Positions 18,097 to 27,695 of a stretch of DNA of 64,000 nucleotides are shown here, piece by piece. The translations under genes and the position numbers were made by a program. Source of the stretch: Janthinobacterium saanense (lineage in GTDB: Bacteria; Pseudomonadota; Gammaproteobacteria; Burkholderiales; Burkholderiaceae_D); contig NZ_JACHCI010000007.1 in NCBI RefSeq assembly GCF_014200675.1, positions 124,001 to 188,000 on the forward strand, in the 5' to 3' direction. The notes below the pieces were generated by a model. That model did not search any database and was not told the DNA's origin. It saw only the letters and a program-made list of their open reading frames with translations. Numbering within the stretch: position 1 is the first letter of the stretch; the number at the start of each line of letters is the position of its first letter.

Positions 18097-18726
18097 ATGA
18101 GATACCTGGCTATTTTAATGACCGCGCTGACCGTGTTATTGACCGGTTGCGCCACCACTATCAGCAGCGATGTGACGGCCTTCCACGAGTGGCCGGCAAA
18201 TCTGCAGGATAAATCGTATGTGTTCGTCACGCCATCGCCAGAGAACGATACGCTGGAATACCGCAACTACCAGAATCTGGTGCGCGCCGAACTGGCGAAA
18301 CAGGGTTTTGGCGAAGCGTCCGGTCCTGACAGCGCCAACCTGCGCGTGTCGATGGGCTTTTCCACCACCGACTTCCCTGAGCGCGTGCTGCAAGCTGCCG
18401 ACCCCTTCTTTTATGGTCCCGGCTACTGGCCTGGCCGTTATGGCTACCGCTACGGCGCATGGCCAGGCTACGGCCGCTTCGGCTACAGTCCTTTCTATGG
18501 CTACGGCCCGATGGACATGGAAGAGAGCATACGCCACAAATACGAACGCGAACTGCGCGTGACGATTGATGACCGCAACGGCAAGAAACTGTATGACGTC
18601 ACCGTGCAATCGTCGAGCACCAAGCGCGCCACGCCGCAAGTGATGCCAGCGATGGTGGCCAGTGCCTTTGCCGACTTCCCAGGACGTAGCGGGGTTCCTC
18701 GCAAGGTCGAAGTTAAAGTGGAATAA
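18097..18726 (+). CDS. DUF4136-type outer-membrane lipoprotein
   Basis: A 209-residue protein with a type II signal: MRYLAILMTALTVLLTGC, lipobox LTGC with Cys 18 as the lipidation site. The mature part resembles DUF4136 proteins. It includes the striking Tyr/Gly/Pro-rich stretch from about 109 to 140 (YGPGYWPGRYGYRYG and similar), then a conserved-looking tail with LRVTIDDRNGKKLYDVTV. The start at 18097 fits TAGGAGAT 9 bases upstream and the signal peptide; the frame remains open 29 codons further but without a ribosome site. It is divergent from pepN and followed by a strong terminator, so it is monocistronic. The function is unknown. Confidence 0.85.
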   Translation: MRYLAILMTALTVLLTGCATTISSDVTAFHEWPANLQDKSYVFVTPSPENDTLEYRNYQNLVRAELAKQGFGEASGPDSANLRVSMGFSTTDFPERVLQAADPFFYGPGYWPGRYGYRYGAWPGYGRFGYSPFYGYGPMDMEESIRHKYERELRVTIDDRNGKKLYDVTVQSSSTKRATPQVMPAMVASAFADFPGRSGVPRKVEVKVE

Positions 18727-18740
18727 ATTGTAGCGTTCAA

Positions 18741-18769
18741 AAAAACCGGCCCGCGAGCCGGTTTTTTTT
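18741..18769 (+). terminator. Intrinsic terminator after the lipoprotein gene
   Basis: aaaaaccggc and gccggttttt pair over 10 bases around a 6-base loop, followed by further T residues. It lies 14 bases past the stop codon. Confidence 0.92.
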
Positions 18770-18781
18770 ACGTCTGTACAT

Positions 18782-18895
18782 CTAGGAGTAATACGCTTCA
18801 GCCGACAAGGTGATCACGCCGATCAGCCCTACAGCCAGTATCAGAACGATCAGCAGGCGACCGAATTTGGGGGAACCCTCACCGCTGCCGCTCAT
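18782..18895 (-). CDS. 37-residue single-pass membrane peptide coupled to the quinone oxidoreductase gene
   Basis: The ATG at 18895 overlaps the stop of the oxidoreductase gene as ATGA, a sign of translational coupling. The peptide starts MSGSGEGSPKFGR, then has one hydrophobic helix (LLIVLILAVGLIGVITL) and a short SAEAYYS tail. The positive residues before the helix suggest an N-in, C-out orientation. I do not recognise a family. It is separated from the convergent lipoprotein gene by a terminator, so it is the last gene of its operon. The coupling and the clean helix make it more credible than a random short frame. Confidence 0.6.
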   Translation of the reverse strand: MSGSGEGSPKFGRLLIVLILAVGLIGVITLSAEAYYS

Positions 18896-19881
18896 GGCAG
18901 GATGATGGTGGAACCGGTAGTCTTGCGCGCTTCCAGGTCGGTATGTGCCTGGGCGATATTGGCCAGGTTGTAGCGCTGCTTGATCTCGATCTTCACTTCG
19001 CCGCTATTGACCACGCCAAACAGCGAGGTGGCCATCTCTTCCAGGTTGTTGCGGTTCGATGCATAGCTGAACAGCGCAGGGCGCGTGATGAACAGCGAGC
19101 CGCGCGAGGCCAGTTCCGTCAAAGAAAATGGCGGCACCGGGCCGGACGCATTGCCGAAGCTGACCATCATGCCCAGCGGCGCCAGGCAATCGAGCGAACC
19201 GATAAAGGTATCCTTGCCGATGGAATCGTAGACCACAGAGACGCCCTTGCCGCCCGTGATCTCGCGCACGCGCTCGACGAAGTTTTCCGTGTTGTAGTTA
19301 ATGACGTGGGTCGCGCCATGCGCCTTGGCCAGCGCTACTTTTTCATCGGAACCAGCCGTGCCGATCAAATTCACGCCCAGCACCTTCGCCCATTGGCAGG
19401 CTATCAGGCCGACGCCGCCAGCGGCTGCGTGGAACAGCACCGTGTCACCGGCCTTCAGCGCCACCGTGCGGTGGAACAGGTATTGCACCGTCAAGCCTTG
19501 CAGCATCATGGCGGCGGCCGTATCGAAGCCGATGCGCTCGGGCAGCACCAGCAGCAAGGCCGCGGGCAAGTTGCGCTGCTGGGCGTAAGCGCCATTGATG
19601 CGCGCTGCGTAAGCCACGCGGTCGCCCACCTTCACTTCGGTGACGCCCTCGCCCACCGCCTCGACGATGCCCGCGCCTTCGACACCCAGGCCCGAAGGCA
19701 GCGGTTGCGGATACAGGCCGGTGCGGAAATACACATCGATAAAGTTCAGGCCGATGGCTTCATGCTTAACGCGCGCCTCGCCCGGGCCGGGCGGCGGCAG
19801 TTCCACGTCAACATACTCCATCACTTCGGGACCGCCTACGCGCTGTATGCGGATGGCCTTGGTAGTAATCGTAGCGCTCAT
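18892..19881 (-). CDS. qor: NADPH:quinone oxidoreductase, zeta-crystallin-like MDR family
   Basis: Zinc-independent medium-chain dehydrogenase/reductase that uses NADPH to reduce quinones. The 329-residue protein has an N-terminal GroES-like domain (GLNFIDVYFRTGLYP near 45-60, LGVEGAGIVE) and a Rossmann domain with AAAGGVGLIACQWAK near 146-160. The zinc ligands of alcohol dehydrogenases are missing, which fits QOR. The start at 19881 follows AAGGAGATCATC. It lies 16 bases after mgsA on the same strand and overlaps a small membrane peptide at its 3' end. The exact substrate is not determined. Confidence 0.9.
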   Translation of the reverse strand: MSATITTKAIRIQRVGGPEVMEYVDVELPPPGPGEARVKHEAIGLNFIDVYFRTGLYPQPLPSGLGVEGAGIVEAVGEGVTEVKVGDRVAYAARINGAYAQQRNLPAALLLVLPERIGFDTAAAMMLQGLTVQYLFHRTVALKAGDTVLFHAAAGGVGLIACQWAKVLGVNLIGTAGSDEKVALAKAHGATHVINYNTENFVERVREITGGKGVSVVYDSIGKDTFIGSLDCLAPLGMMVSFGNASGPVPPFSLTELASRGSLFITRPALFSYASNRNNLEEMATSLFGVVNSGEVKIEIKQRYNLANIAQAHTDLEARKTTGSTIILP

Positions 19882-19897
19882 GATGATCTCCTTAAAA

Positions 19898-20287
19898 TCA
19901 GGCCGCTGCCCTGGCCTGCAATTGCAATTGCGACAGCACCAGATGCGCCGTCGACAGATTCGTTGCGCAAGCCACGTTGTGCACGTCGCAGGCGCGTACC
20001 AGAGCGTTGATGTCCGGTTCATGCGGCTGCGGCGTCATCGGGTCGCGCAGGAAGATCACGCAATCGATCAAGCCTTCCACCAGCATGGAGCCGATCTGCA
20101 AGTCGCCGCCAAACGGACCCGAATGCTTGCGCTCGACCGTCAAGCCCAGTTCGCTGATCAAACGGCCACCCGTGGTGCCCGTGGCCGACAGTTCACAACC
20201 TTGCAGGAAGTCCAGGTATTCGCCCGCCAGGGTAATCATGTCATCTTTTTTCTTGTCGTGGGCAATCAGGGCGATGCGTGTTTTCAT
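19898..20287 (-). CDS. mgsA: Methylglyoxal synthase
   Basis: Converts dihydroxyacetone phosphate to methylglyoxal and phosphate, a bypass used when sugar phosphates build up. The 129-residue protein begins [17 protein letters not shown]. It holds the phosphate-binding GTTGG near 44-48, the catalytic [13 protein letters not shown] and [14 protein letters not shown], all standard for the family, whose enzymes are about 130-150 residues. The start at 20287 fits the family start; a longer frame upstream has no support. The downstream quinone oxidoreductase could help handle reactive carbonyls, but that link is inference. Confidence 0.94.
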   Translation of the reverse strand: MKTRIALIAHDKKKDDMITLAGEYLDFLQGCELSATGTTGGRLISELGLTVERKHSGPFGGDLQIGSMLVEGLIDCVIFLRDPMTPQPHEPDINALVRACDVHNVACATNLSTAHLVLSQLQLQARAAA

Positions 20288-20318
20288 GATGGGTCCGTGA
20301 GGTGTAGGAATAAGGAAA

Positions 20319-21239
20319 TTACTTCTTCTTCGACAGCATGTAAATGCCGGCCAGTACCAGGCTGGTACCAGCCAATTGCCAGTTGGTAATCGGTTCATCG
20401 AGAATCATGGCGCCCAGGAACAAGGTCGAGACGGGGCCTATCATGCCAGCCTGCGAAGCGACCGGCGCGCCGATGCGTTCGACGGCGATCATGGTCATGA
20501 AGACGGGCATTACCGTACAAAAAATACCGTTGATCAAAGACAAGCCATACACGGCCGTGGGCTGTATCAGCAGCCCCACGGGGCGCAGGATGAAGAACTG
20601 GGCGATGCAGGCAAAACTGGCCACGCACATGGCATAGCTGACCAGGCGCATGGAGCCGATGCGCTTTACCAGTTCGCCCGAGCCCAGCAGGTAGACGGCA
20701 TAGGCGCAAGCCGAACCCAGCACCAGGGTCGAACCCAGCGCCACATTGCTGGCGCCACCCTGCAAATCATGCACGAACACCAGCACGATGCCGCAATACG
20801 AGGTGAACAATGCCAGCCACTGCAAGCGGCTGATGGTCTGCTTGAAATACACGGTGGTAATCAGGAGCACAAAAGTGGGCGTGAGGAATAAAATCAGCCG
20901 TTCCAGGCCCACGGAAATATATTGCAGGCCCAGGAAATCGAGATAACTGGACAGATAATAGCCAACCAGCCCGAGGCCGATCAAACGCAGGCGGTCGCCA
21001 TTGGACAGCGGCGGCTCGGTGCGCATCTGCCAGTAAGCGATCACGGCAAACACGGGCAAGGAAAAAATCATCCTGAAGGCGATCAGGGTGACGGCGTCGA
21101 TCTGATAGCGGTACAGCAGCTTTGCAACGATGGCCTTGGTGGAAAACAGCACCGCCCCGCCTACCGCGATGGTCAAGCCACCGAGATAGACGGAACGGGA
21201 AACGGATGGGGAGGAGGTGGATGGGGAACTGGAGCTCAT
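20319..21239 (-). CDS. EamA/DMT-family transporter
   Basis: A 306-residue inner-membrane protein with ten predicted helices in two repeated EamA halves, starting after a Ser/Pro-rich leader of about 17 residues. [19 protein letters not shown] near residue 40 is typical of the first half, and [24 protein letters not shown] near 270-290 of the second. Members export amino acids or metabolites; no substrate can be read here. It is the second gene of the run beginning with phoD (34 bases downstream of it). Confidence 0.9.
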   Translation of the reverse strand: MSSSSPSTSSPSVSRSVYLGGLTIAVGGAVLFSTKAIVAKLLYRYQIDAVTLIAFRMIFSLPVFAVIAYWQMRTEPPLSNGDRLRLIGLGLVGYYLSSYLDFLGLQYISVGLERLILFLTPTFVLLITTVYFKQTISRLQWLALFTSYCGIVLVFVHDLQGGASNVALGSTLVLGSACAYAVYLLGSGELVKRIGSMRLVSYAMCVASFACIAQFFILRPVGLLIQPTAVYGLSLINGIFCTVMPVFMTMIAVERIGAPVASQAGMIGPVSTLFLGAMILDEPITNWQLAGTSLVLAGIYMLSKKK

Positions 21240-21273
21240 CCCAGGATTGTAATGGCAAAAGGCAAAGGCGGTC

Positions 21274-23772
21274 TCATGACGAGATGACTACCGCCACCGT
21301 TCCCGCGCTCACCGTTGCCGTCGTCACCCGCGCAATCACCTCCGCCGGCGCCTTGCCAGCCACCAGCTTGTTAACCTGCTTGAACTGCGCCACCAGTTTG
21401 CCGGGTGTCAGGGTGACCACCGTGTAGCCCTGCGCATCCGTATTGACATGCTTGAGCCAGGGGTTGTTGCCCAGGCCGGACAGTTGCTGCGCCAGCCCCA
21501 GCAAGCTGGCATTGAAGTCAGTGCTTGCTCTCAAGCCCGGCAGCACGGCCACCACCGTGGCAGCCAGCTGCGCCTCGGGTACGCCCTTGGCGGCCAATGC
21601 CCCTTGCAGCTGCACCCGCACCTGTTCCAGCAAACTGTCCACGCTGGGCGCGGCCTTGCCCATGGTGTAGTCGAGCAGGTTGACATCGACATGCACGCTG
21701 CCAACGCCCGTCACGGGAATGTCCAGCGGATAACGCACCATGGCGCTGATCGCGCCCAGCTTGCCGGCGGCTGCGTTGAAATAGCTGAAGAAGGAATCCG
21801 AGCTGACGCCCGCCGTTACCAGGTCGACGATCACAGGTGTGCCACCGCCAGCTGCATCGAAATCGTCATTGACGGTGCCGGCAAAGAAGGAATGGATGTC
21901 CCCGGTAATGGCCACCACGTTGTCGATGGCGTTGTTTTTCAGATACGCCATCAAGGCCTTGCGCTCGCTGTTATAGCCATCCCACTGGTCGCAATTGAGC
22001 AGGAAGCGTGTAAAAAACGGCGCCATGCCCGCTTGCTGTCCTGTTTCCACCACAAAGCGCGAGGCCGCCTTGTTGGCCAGCACGTCGGGCTTGATGTAGC
22101 CAAAGGCGATCACTTGCGCGGCGGCTACCGGTGTAGCGCAATTGTAGGCCGCCACTGTGATGCCAGCCCGGGCCGGGTTCAGGCCGGCGCCCAGGGCAGC
22201 GGCATGTTGCGCATCGGCATTCCCGGCAGCGCCAGCGATCGCCTTGGCCGCTGCCTGCGCCAAACTCGCCGATGCGCCTGCCGTGGAAGCAGCAACGATG
22301 GCCGAAGCCAGGGGCACGCTATGGCCATCGCTTTGCAAGATATTGCTGATGGACTGGGCCAGTTTGGGCATCGCGTCCAGCGCCAGCAGGGTGGCGACCA
22401 TCTCGCTGCCATTCAGGCCCATGCGCAGCAGGGACACTTCATTGCCCCACAGCTTCCAGGTGGCGGTCGATGCCTTCATCTTGCTTTTCCACCACGCGCG
22501 CTGGGTGGTGCCCAGCATGCCCACGGCCGCGAGCGGATCGGCTCCCGCCTTGCTGGCAGCGGCCATCTTTTGTGCTTCGATGCTGTCGAAGACAGGCTGC
22601 GATACCAGATAACGGCTGCCGATGCTGCCCAGCGGCTTGCCGGTGGCCGGGTTGATGGTGGCTTCGGGAATGATGTGGTCGGCACGGTACAGGCGCTCGT
22701 CCGTCATCACCAGCTGCATCAACTGGCCAAACTGGAAATCGCGGTAAATGCGGATATTCTGGAAACCGCTGGCGTCGGCGTCGAACATGATGTCGGCCGG
22801 CATGTATTCAAACCAGGCCTGGCTGGCGCCACGGCGGCGGTTGGGCTGGTGCAAATCGCTGCCATCAGCCGCCGTGATGCCTTCATAGGTCGATGCATCT
22901 TGCCAGGCGTCGTCCGTGAATTCATGGTCGTCCCAGATGGCGATGAAGGCAAAACGCTCATGCACGGCTTGCAAGCGTGTGTCGCTGCGGTATTTTTTAT
23001 ACAGATAACGGTAATCGGCCACGGTGGTGGCGTACTGGGCGCCCGACTGTCCATGCATGAAAGTGCCATCAGGAAACTTCAACTGATCGTGGCGACCTTC
23101 CACGGCGCCGCTCTGGAAGGCCTCACCCACGGTTTCATAGATGTAATCGCCCAGGTGGACGATGAAATCGAGCTGTTCATGCTCTGCGATATGCGCCAGC
23201 GCGCCCCAGTGGTTGACGCTCCAGTCCTGGCAAGTCAGGTAGGCAAACTGCAATTGCGCCACGTCTGCCGTGGCGGCGGGCGCCGTCTTGAAGCGGCCCA
23301 CGTTCGAGCGCACGTCGCCGGCGATGAATTGGTAAAAATACACTTGACCTGCTTGCAAGCCCGTCACCTTGTGGCGCACGGTGTTGTCAAACTCGGCCTT
23401 CAAGGGCAGGCTGGCGTCGACGATGGGTCTGCCAGCCAGGGCTGTATTGCTGCCCAGCAGAGCCGTATTGTCGACAGCGACCACGATCAGGCGCACGGCC
23501 ACCGGCACGCCACCAGGCAGGACGGCCCCGGCAGGATCAACGCTGGCCGGCACCACGCGCGTCCACAGCATGGCGCTGTCCGGGCGCGGGTCGCCGGACG
23601 CCACGCTTTGCGGGAAAGCCCAGTCGGCGCCCGCCGCCAGCGGCACGCCATCATCGCCCTGCATCAGGCTGGCGCAGCCGGCCAGGCCCGCCGTGGCCAC
23701 CGAAACGGTAAGAAAACCGCTCAATGCGCCGCCGAATTTCAGGAATTGCCGCCTATCCATATGACTTGCCAT
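21274..23772 (-). CDS. PhoD-like alkaline phosphatase/phosphodiesterase, Tat-exported
   Basis: The 832-residue protein starts with a twin-arginine signal (RRQFLKFGG) and a hydrophobic stretch ending LAGCAS, which also reads as a lipobox, so it may be a Tat-exported lipoprotein. The PhoD N-terminal domain (WAFPQSVASGDPRPDSAMLWTRV) is followed by the metallophosphatase domain with HLGDYIYE, IWDDHEF and AITGDIHSF. It is longer than typical PhoD (about 520-600) because of an Ala-rich insert near residues 480-545 and an extra C-terminal region. PhoD enzymes release phosphate from phosphodiesters such as teichoic acids or phospholipid parts and use Ca/Fe. No Pho box was identified. A start at the second Met (23760) is equally possible. 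Confidence 0.88.
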   Translation of the reverse strand: MASHMDRRQFLKFGGALSGFLTVSVATAGLAGCASLMQGDDGVPLAAGADWAFPQSVASGDPRPDSAMLWTRVVPASVDPAGAVLPGGVPVAVRLIVVAVDNTALLGSNTALAGRPIVDASLPLKAEFDNTVRHKVTGLQAGQVYFYQFIAGDVRSNVGRFKTAPAATADVAQLQFAYLTCQDWSVNHWGALAHIAEHEQLDFIVHLGDYIYETVGEAFQSGAVEGRHDQLKFPDGTFMHGQSGAQYATTVADYRYLYKKYRSDTRLQAVHERFAFIAIWDDHEFTDDAWQDASTYEGITAADGSDLHQPNRRRGASQAWFEYMPADIMFDADASGFQNIRIYRDFQFGQLMQLVMTDERLYRADHIIPEATINPATGKPLGSIGSRYLVSQPVFDSIEAQKMAAASKAGADPLAAVGMLGTTQRAWWKSKMKASTATWKLWGNEVSLLRMGLNGSEMVATLLALDAMPKLAQSISNILQSDGHSVPLASAIVAASTAGASASLAQAAAKAIAGAAGNADAQHAAALGAGLNPARAGITVAAYNCATPVAAAQVIAFGYIKPDVLANKAASRFVVETGQQAGMAPFFTRFLLNCDQWDGYNSERKALMAYLKNNAIDNVVAITGDIHSFFAGTVNDDFDAAGGGTPVIVDLVTAGVSSDSFFSYFNAAAGKLGAISAMVRYPLDIPVTGVGSVHVDVNLLDYTMGKAAPSVDSLLEQVRVQLQGALAAKGVPEAQLAATVVAVLPGLRASTDFNASLLGLAQQLSGLGNNPWLKHVNTDAQGYTVVTLTPGKLVAQFKQVNKLVAGKAPAEVIARVTTATVSAGTVAVVISS

Positions 23773-23917
23773 GATACTCAGTTCCCAATGTGTACCGAAA
23801 GCGCGTCACTCTAGCAACAGAATGTGTCGGCTTGATGACCGCCCCATGCCGCTTTGAGAGGTGCTGATATGCTAAAATGTCGGCCACAATTGAACCCCCG
23901 TCTAAGGAAGATTCGAC

Positions 23918-24643
23918 ATGGCAGGACATAGCAAATGGGCCAACATCAAGCATAAAAAAGCTGCCACGGATGCCAAGCGCGGCAAAATATGGACGCGCCT
24001 GATCAAGGAAATCACGGTCGCGGCCCGCATGGGCGGCGCCGATATCGCAGCCAATCCGCGTTTGCGCCTGGCGGTGGACAAGGCGGCTGACGCCAACATG
24101 CCTAAAGACAACGTCCAGCGCGCGATCAACCGCGGCAGCGGCGGCGTCGATGGCGCCAACTATGAAGAAGTCCGCTACGAAGGCTACGGCGTGGGCGGCG
24201 CAGCCGTCATCGTCGAATGCATGACGGACAACCGCGTGCGCACGGTGGCCGAGGTACGCAATGCCTTCAACAAGAACGGCGGCAATATGGGCAACGAAGG
24301 CTCGGTCGCATTCATGTTCCAGCACTGCGGCCAGCTGCTGTTCGCACCGGGCACCGACGAAGACAAGCTGATGGAAGCGGCCCTGGAAGCGGGCGCCGAA
24401 GACGTCATCGCCGATGAAGAAGGCGGCTTCGAAGTGCTGACCCCCGTACACGATTTCGCCACCGTCAAGGAAGCGCTGGAAGCGGCCGGCTTCAAGGCTG
24501 AAGTGGCCGAAGTGATCATGAAACCGGCAACGGAAACCGTCTACACGGGCGACGACGCGATCAAGATGCAAAAGCTGATCGATGCGCTGGAATTGCTGGA
24601 CGACGTGCAAGAGGTCTTTACCAACGCCCTGATCGAAAACTAA
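23918..24643 (+). CDS. yebC: YebC/PmpR-family regulatory protein
   Basis: A 241-residue cytoplasmic protein starting [18 protein letters not shown], the invariant start of this family, with [13 protein letters not shown] and the [12 protein letters not shown] block. Members were described as DNA-binding regulators; more recent work ties them to translation through difficult proline stretches. TAAGGAAG precedes the start. It stands upstream of purD with 57 bases between. Confidence 0.96.
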   Translation: MAGHSKWANIKHKKAATDAKRGKIWTRLIKEITVAARMGGADIAANPRLRLAVDKAADANMPKDNVQRAINRGSGGVDGANYEEVRYEGYGVGGAAVIVECMTDNRVRTVAEVRNAFNKNGGNMGNEGSVAFMFQHCGQLLFAPGTDEDKLMEAALEAGAEDVIADEEGGFEVLTPVHDFATVKEALEAAGFKAEVAEVIMKPATETVYTGDDAIKMQKLIDALELLDDVQEVFTNALIEN

Positions 24644-24700
24644 GCAATCATCCAAGGGCGGCGACGCTGCCCTGCAACCTACACTGAACGAAGCTTCCCT

Positions 24701-25969
24701 ATGAAAATTCTGGTAGTCGGCTCTGGCGGCCGCGAACACGCACTGGCCTGGAAACTGGCCCAGTCCGAACGCATACAGATGGTGTATGTCGCTCCGGGCA
24801 ATGGCGGCACCGCGCGCGATGCGCGCCTGGTCAATCTCGACATCAGCGACCCGCAATTGCTGGCCGACTTCGTTCAGAAGGAACACATCGGCCTGACCGT
24901 GGTCGGCCCTGAAGTACCGCTGGCCGCCGGCATCGTCAACCTGTTCCGCTCGCGCGGTCTGAAAATCTTTGGCCCGACCAAAGAGGCGGCGCAACTGGAA
25001 TCGTCGAAAGACTTCGCCAAGGCCTTCATGCAGCGCCACGGCATTCCGACGGCTGCCTACCAGACGTTTTCCGACGTCGCGCCTGCGCACGCCTACGTCG
25101 ACGCCATGGGTGCGCCCATCGTCATCAAGGCTGACGGCCTGGCCGCCGGCAAGGGCGTGGTGGTCGCCATGACCCTGGAAGAAGCGCATCAGGCAGTCGA
25201 CATGATGCTCGCTGATAACCAGTTCGGCGACGCCGGCGCGCGCATCGTCATCGAAGAATTCCTGGCCGGCGAAGAAGCCAGCTTCATCGTCATGTGCGAT
25301 GGCAAGAACATTCTGCCGCTGGCCACCAGCCAGGACCACAAACGCCTGAAAGACCATGACCTGGGCCCGAACACGGGCGGCATGGGCGCTTACTCGCCTG
25401 CCCCTATCGTCACGCCAGCCATGCATGCGCGCGTGATGCGCGAAATTATCGTTCCGACGATACAGGGCATGGCCAAGGATGGCATCACGTTTACGGGCTT
25501 CCTGTACGCCGGCCTGATGATCGACGACAAGGGCACGCCAAGAACGCTGGAATTCAACTGCCGCATGGGCGACCCGGAAACGCAACCGATCATGGCCCGT
25601 CTGAAAACAGACCTGGTCACCGTCATGGAACACGCCGTCAACGGCACCCTGGACGCGGTGGAACTGGAATGGGACCGCCGCACCGCCGTGGGCGTGGTGA
25701 TGGCCGCCGCCGGCTACCCGGACGACCCTGTCAAGGGCGCGGCTATCGGCGACATCCCGGCTGAAACGCCAGACTCCGTCACCTTCCATGCGGGCACCCG
25801 TATCGTTGATGAACGCCTGGTGACCAATGGCGGGCGCGTGCTGTGCGTGGTCGGCCTGGGCGACAGCGTCAAGATGGCGCAAAAACAGGCCTATGAAACG
25901 GTGGAAAAAATCCATTTCGACGGCGCGCAATACCGCCGCGACATCGGCTGGCGCGGCTTGAAACATTAA
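24701..25969 (+). CDS. purD: Phosphoribosylamine-glycine ligase (GARS)
   Basis: Second step of de novo purine synthesis: phosphoribosylamine + glycine + ATP to GAR. The 422-residue ATP-grasp protein has the start MKILVVGSGGREHALAWK and the ATP-grasp loop KADGLAAGKGVVVA near 142-155. The signature RMGDPETQ is near 287. Length is standard. It has no fusion to purM or purN. It may be cotranscribed with yebC. Confidence 0.97.
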   Translation: MKILVVGSGGREHALAWKLAQSERIQMVYVAPGNGGTARDARLVNLDISDPQLLADFVQKEHIGLTVVGPEVPLAAGIVNLFRSRGLKIFGPTKEAAQLESSKDFAKAFMQRHGIPTAAYQTFSDVAPAHAYVDAMGAPIVIKADGLAAGKGVVVAMTLEEAHQAVDMMLADNQFGDAGARIVIEEFLAGEEASFIVMCDGKNILPLATSQDHKRLKDHDLGPNTGGMGAYSPAPIVTPAMHARVMREIIVPTIQGMAKDGITFTGFLYAGLMIDDKGTPRTLEFNCRMGDPETQPIMARLKTDLVTVMEHAVNGTLDAVELEWDRRTAVGVVMAAAGYPDDPVKGAAIGDIPAETPDSVTFHAGTRIVDERLVTNGGRVLCVVGLGDSVKMAQKQAYETVEKIHFDGAQYRRDIGWRGLKH

Positions 25970-25977
25970 GATGGCAT

Positions 25978-26001
25978 GGAGCGCGTCGCAAGGCGCGCTC
26001 C
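25978..26001 (+). other. GC-rich hairpin after purD
   Basis: ggagcgcg and cgcgctcc pair perfectly over 8 bases around an 8-base loop, 8 bases past the purD stop. No T run follows, so it is a terminator only with the help of Rho, or an RNA stability element. Confidence 0.4.
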
Positions 26002-26112
26002 CCACGGATTCTCCCTGTTTAGCCACAGCTCCCCAGCCCGGCCTATCACAAAAACCCGCAACAGGGTACAATCCGTCCTTACTTTTTCACTTCGGCCTCG
26101 TCGGCCCGTGCG

Positions 26113-27027
26113 ATGTCGTCAACTCCCTCTCCTTCGGCAGTCAAAGCCTATCTGCTTGATTTGCAAAGCCGTATCGTGCAGGCGCTCGAAGCGCAGGATG
26201 GCAAGCCGTTTTTGACCGATAGCTGGCAGCGCCCCGAAGGCGGCGGCGGTATTTCGCGGCTGATTGAAGAAGGACATGTATTCGAGCGTGGCGGCGTGAA
26301 TTTTTCGCACGTGACCGGCGCCGCATTGCCGCCATCGGCTGCTGCCGCGCGCCCGGAATTGAAAGACAAGCCATGGGAAGCGATGGGCGTGTCGCTGGTG
26401 CTGCATCCGCGTAATCCGTATGCGCCGACGGTGCACATGAATGTGCGTTTTTTCAGCACCGTAAATGCCAGCGATGAACCGGTATGGTGGTTTGGCGGCG
26501 GCATGGACCTGACTCCCTACTATGGCGATACGGACGACGTGAAGCATTTCCACCAGGTGTGCCACGATGCGCTGGCACCGTTTGGCGAGGAGCTGCATCC
26601 GAAGTTCAAGCAATGGTGCGATGAGTATTTCTACCTGAAGCACAGGCGCGAAGCGCGCGGCGCGGGTGGGATCTTCTTCGACGATTTCAACGCCGCCAGT
26701 TTCGAACAGAGCTTTGCTATGCTGCGCAGCGTGGGCGACGCTTTTGTGCCAGCCTACGTGCCGATCCTGGCGCGCCGCAAGGACACGCCGTATGGCGAGC
26801 GCGAACGCGATTTCCAGGCTTACCGGCGCGGCCGCTACGTGGAATTCAACCTGGTGTTCGACCGCGGCACATTGTTCGGCCTGCAGTCGGGCGGACGCAC
26901 GGAAGCGATCCTGATGTCGATGCCGCCCATCGTCAAATGGCGCTATGATTGGCATCCGGAAGCAGGCAGTCCCGAAGCGGCGCTGTATACTGACTTCCTG
27001 GTGCATCGCGACTGGCTCAAGGCGTGA
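26113..27027 (+). CDS. hemF: Oxygen-dependent coproporphyrinogen III oxidase
   Basis: Aerobic heme synthesis: oxidative decarboxylation of coproporphyrinogen III to protoporphyrinogen IX. The 304-residue protein has VHMNVRFF near 112, the conserved [14 protein letters not shown] near 126-139, and [17 protein letters not shown] near 178-194. Usual length is about 300. Its stop overlaps nadD as GTGA, so the two are coupled. Confidence 0.97.
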   Translation: MSSTPSPSAVKAYLLDLQSRIVQALEAQDGKPFLTDSWQRPEGGGGISRLIEEGHVFERGGVNFSHVTGAALPPSAAAARPELKDKPWEAMGVSLVLHPRNPYAPTVHMNVRFFSTVNASDEPVWWFGGGMDLTPYYGDTDDVKHFHQVCHDALAPFGEELHPKFKQWCDEYFYLKHRREARGAGGIFFDDFNAASFEQSFAMLRSVGDAFVPAYVPILARRKDTPYGERERDFQAYRRGRYVEFNLVFDRGTLFGLQSGGRTEAILMSMPPIVKWRYDWHPEAGSPEAALYTDFLVHRDWLKA

Positions 27028-27695
27028 CCGAAGTTAGCACGGCGTGTGTGGCGCTGCTGGGCGGCAGCTACGATCCGGTACATGATGGTCACGTTGCGCT
27101 GGGCGCCTATTTTGCCAGCCTGCTGCAAGCCGATATGCTGCGCGTGATACCGACCGGCGCACCCTGGCAAAAAGGCAGCCTGGGCGCCAGCGGCCAGCAA
27201 CGCGCCGAGATGGCGGCCCTGGCCTTTGCCGGCTTGACGGTACCGGTCACGATAGATTGCCAGGAAATCGAGCGCAGCGAACAGGGCCTGGCGACCTACT
27301 CCATCGATACCTTGCGCCAGGTGCGGACCGAACTGGGGCCGCAGGTTTCCATCGTTTTCCTGATGGGCGCCGACCAGCTGCAGCGGCTCGCGACATGGCG
27401 CGAATGGCAGCAATTATTTGAATACGCTCATTTTTGCGTCGCGGCCCGCCCCGGCTTCGCGCTGAATGACACAGCAATGCCGCAGGTGGTCGCCGACGAA
27501 TTTTCGCGCCGCCTGGGCACGCTGGAACGCATCCGCAACACGCCGCACGGTCTGACTTATCTGGCACAAGACTTCGCGGTGGATATCTCCGCCACCGAAA
27601 TACGTGCGGCATTACACGGTGGGACGCGGGCGAACTCGCTTGTTTCCCCGCTAGTGCTAGACTATATTGAACAACATAATTTATACAAAAGCTAA
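27024..27695 (+). CDS. nadD: Nicotinate-nucleotide adenylyltransferase
   Basis: Joins ATP and nicotinate mononucleotide to make deamido-NAD in NAD synthesis. The 223-residue protein carries [11 protein letters not shown] (residues 13-23), the adenylyltransferase HxGH-type site, and ISATEIR near the C-terminus, which binds the triphosphate. It starts with GTG at 27024 inside the end of hemF. rsfS begins at the very next base after its stop, an arrangement common in proteobacteria. Confidence 0.96.
   Translation: MTEVSTACVALLGGSYDPVHDGHVALGAYFASLLQADMLRVIPTGAPWQKGSLGASGQQRAEMAALAFAGLTVPVTIDCQEIERSEQGLATYSIDTLRQVRTELGPQVSIVFLMGADQLQRLATWREWQQLFEYAHFCVAARPGFALNDTAMPQVVADEFSRRLGTLERIRNTPHGLTYLAQDFAVDISATEIRAALHGGTRANSLVSPLVLDYIEQHNLYKS

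Noticed and set aside
23753-26071. A 772-codon open frame on the minus strand across yebC and purD
   Set aside because: It lies wholly opposite two certain genes with all their motifs. Its protein is His/Ala/Arg-rich and matches nothing; long antisense frames are expected from the codon bias of GC-rich genes.
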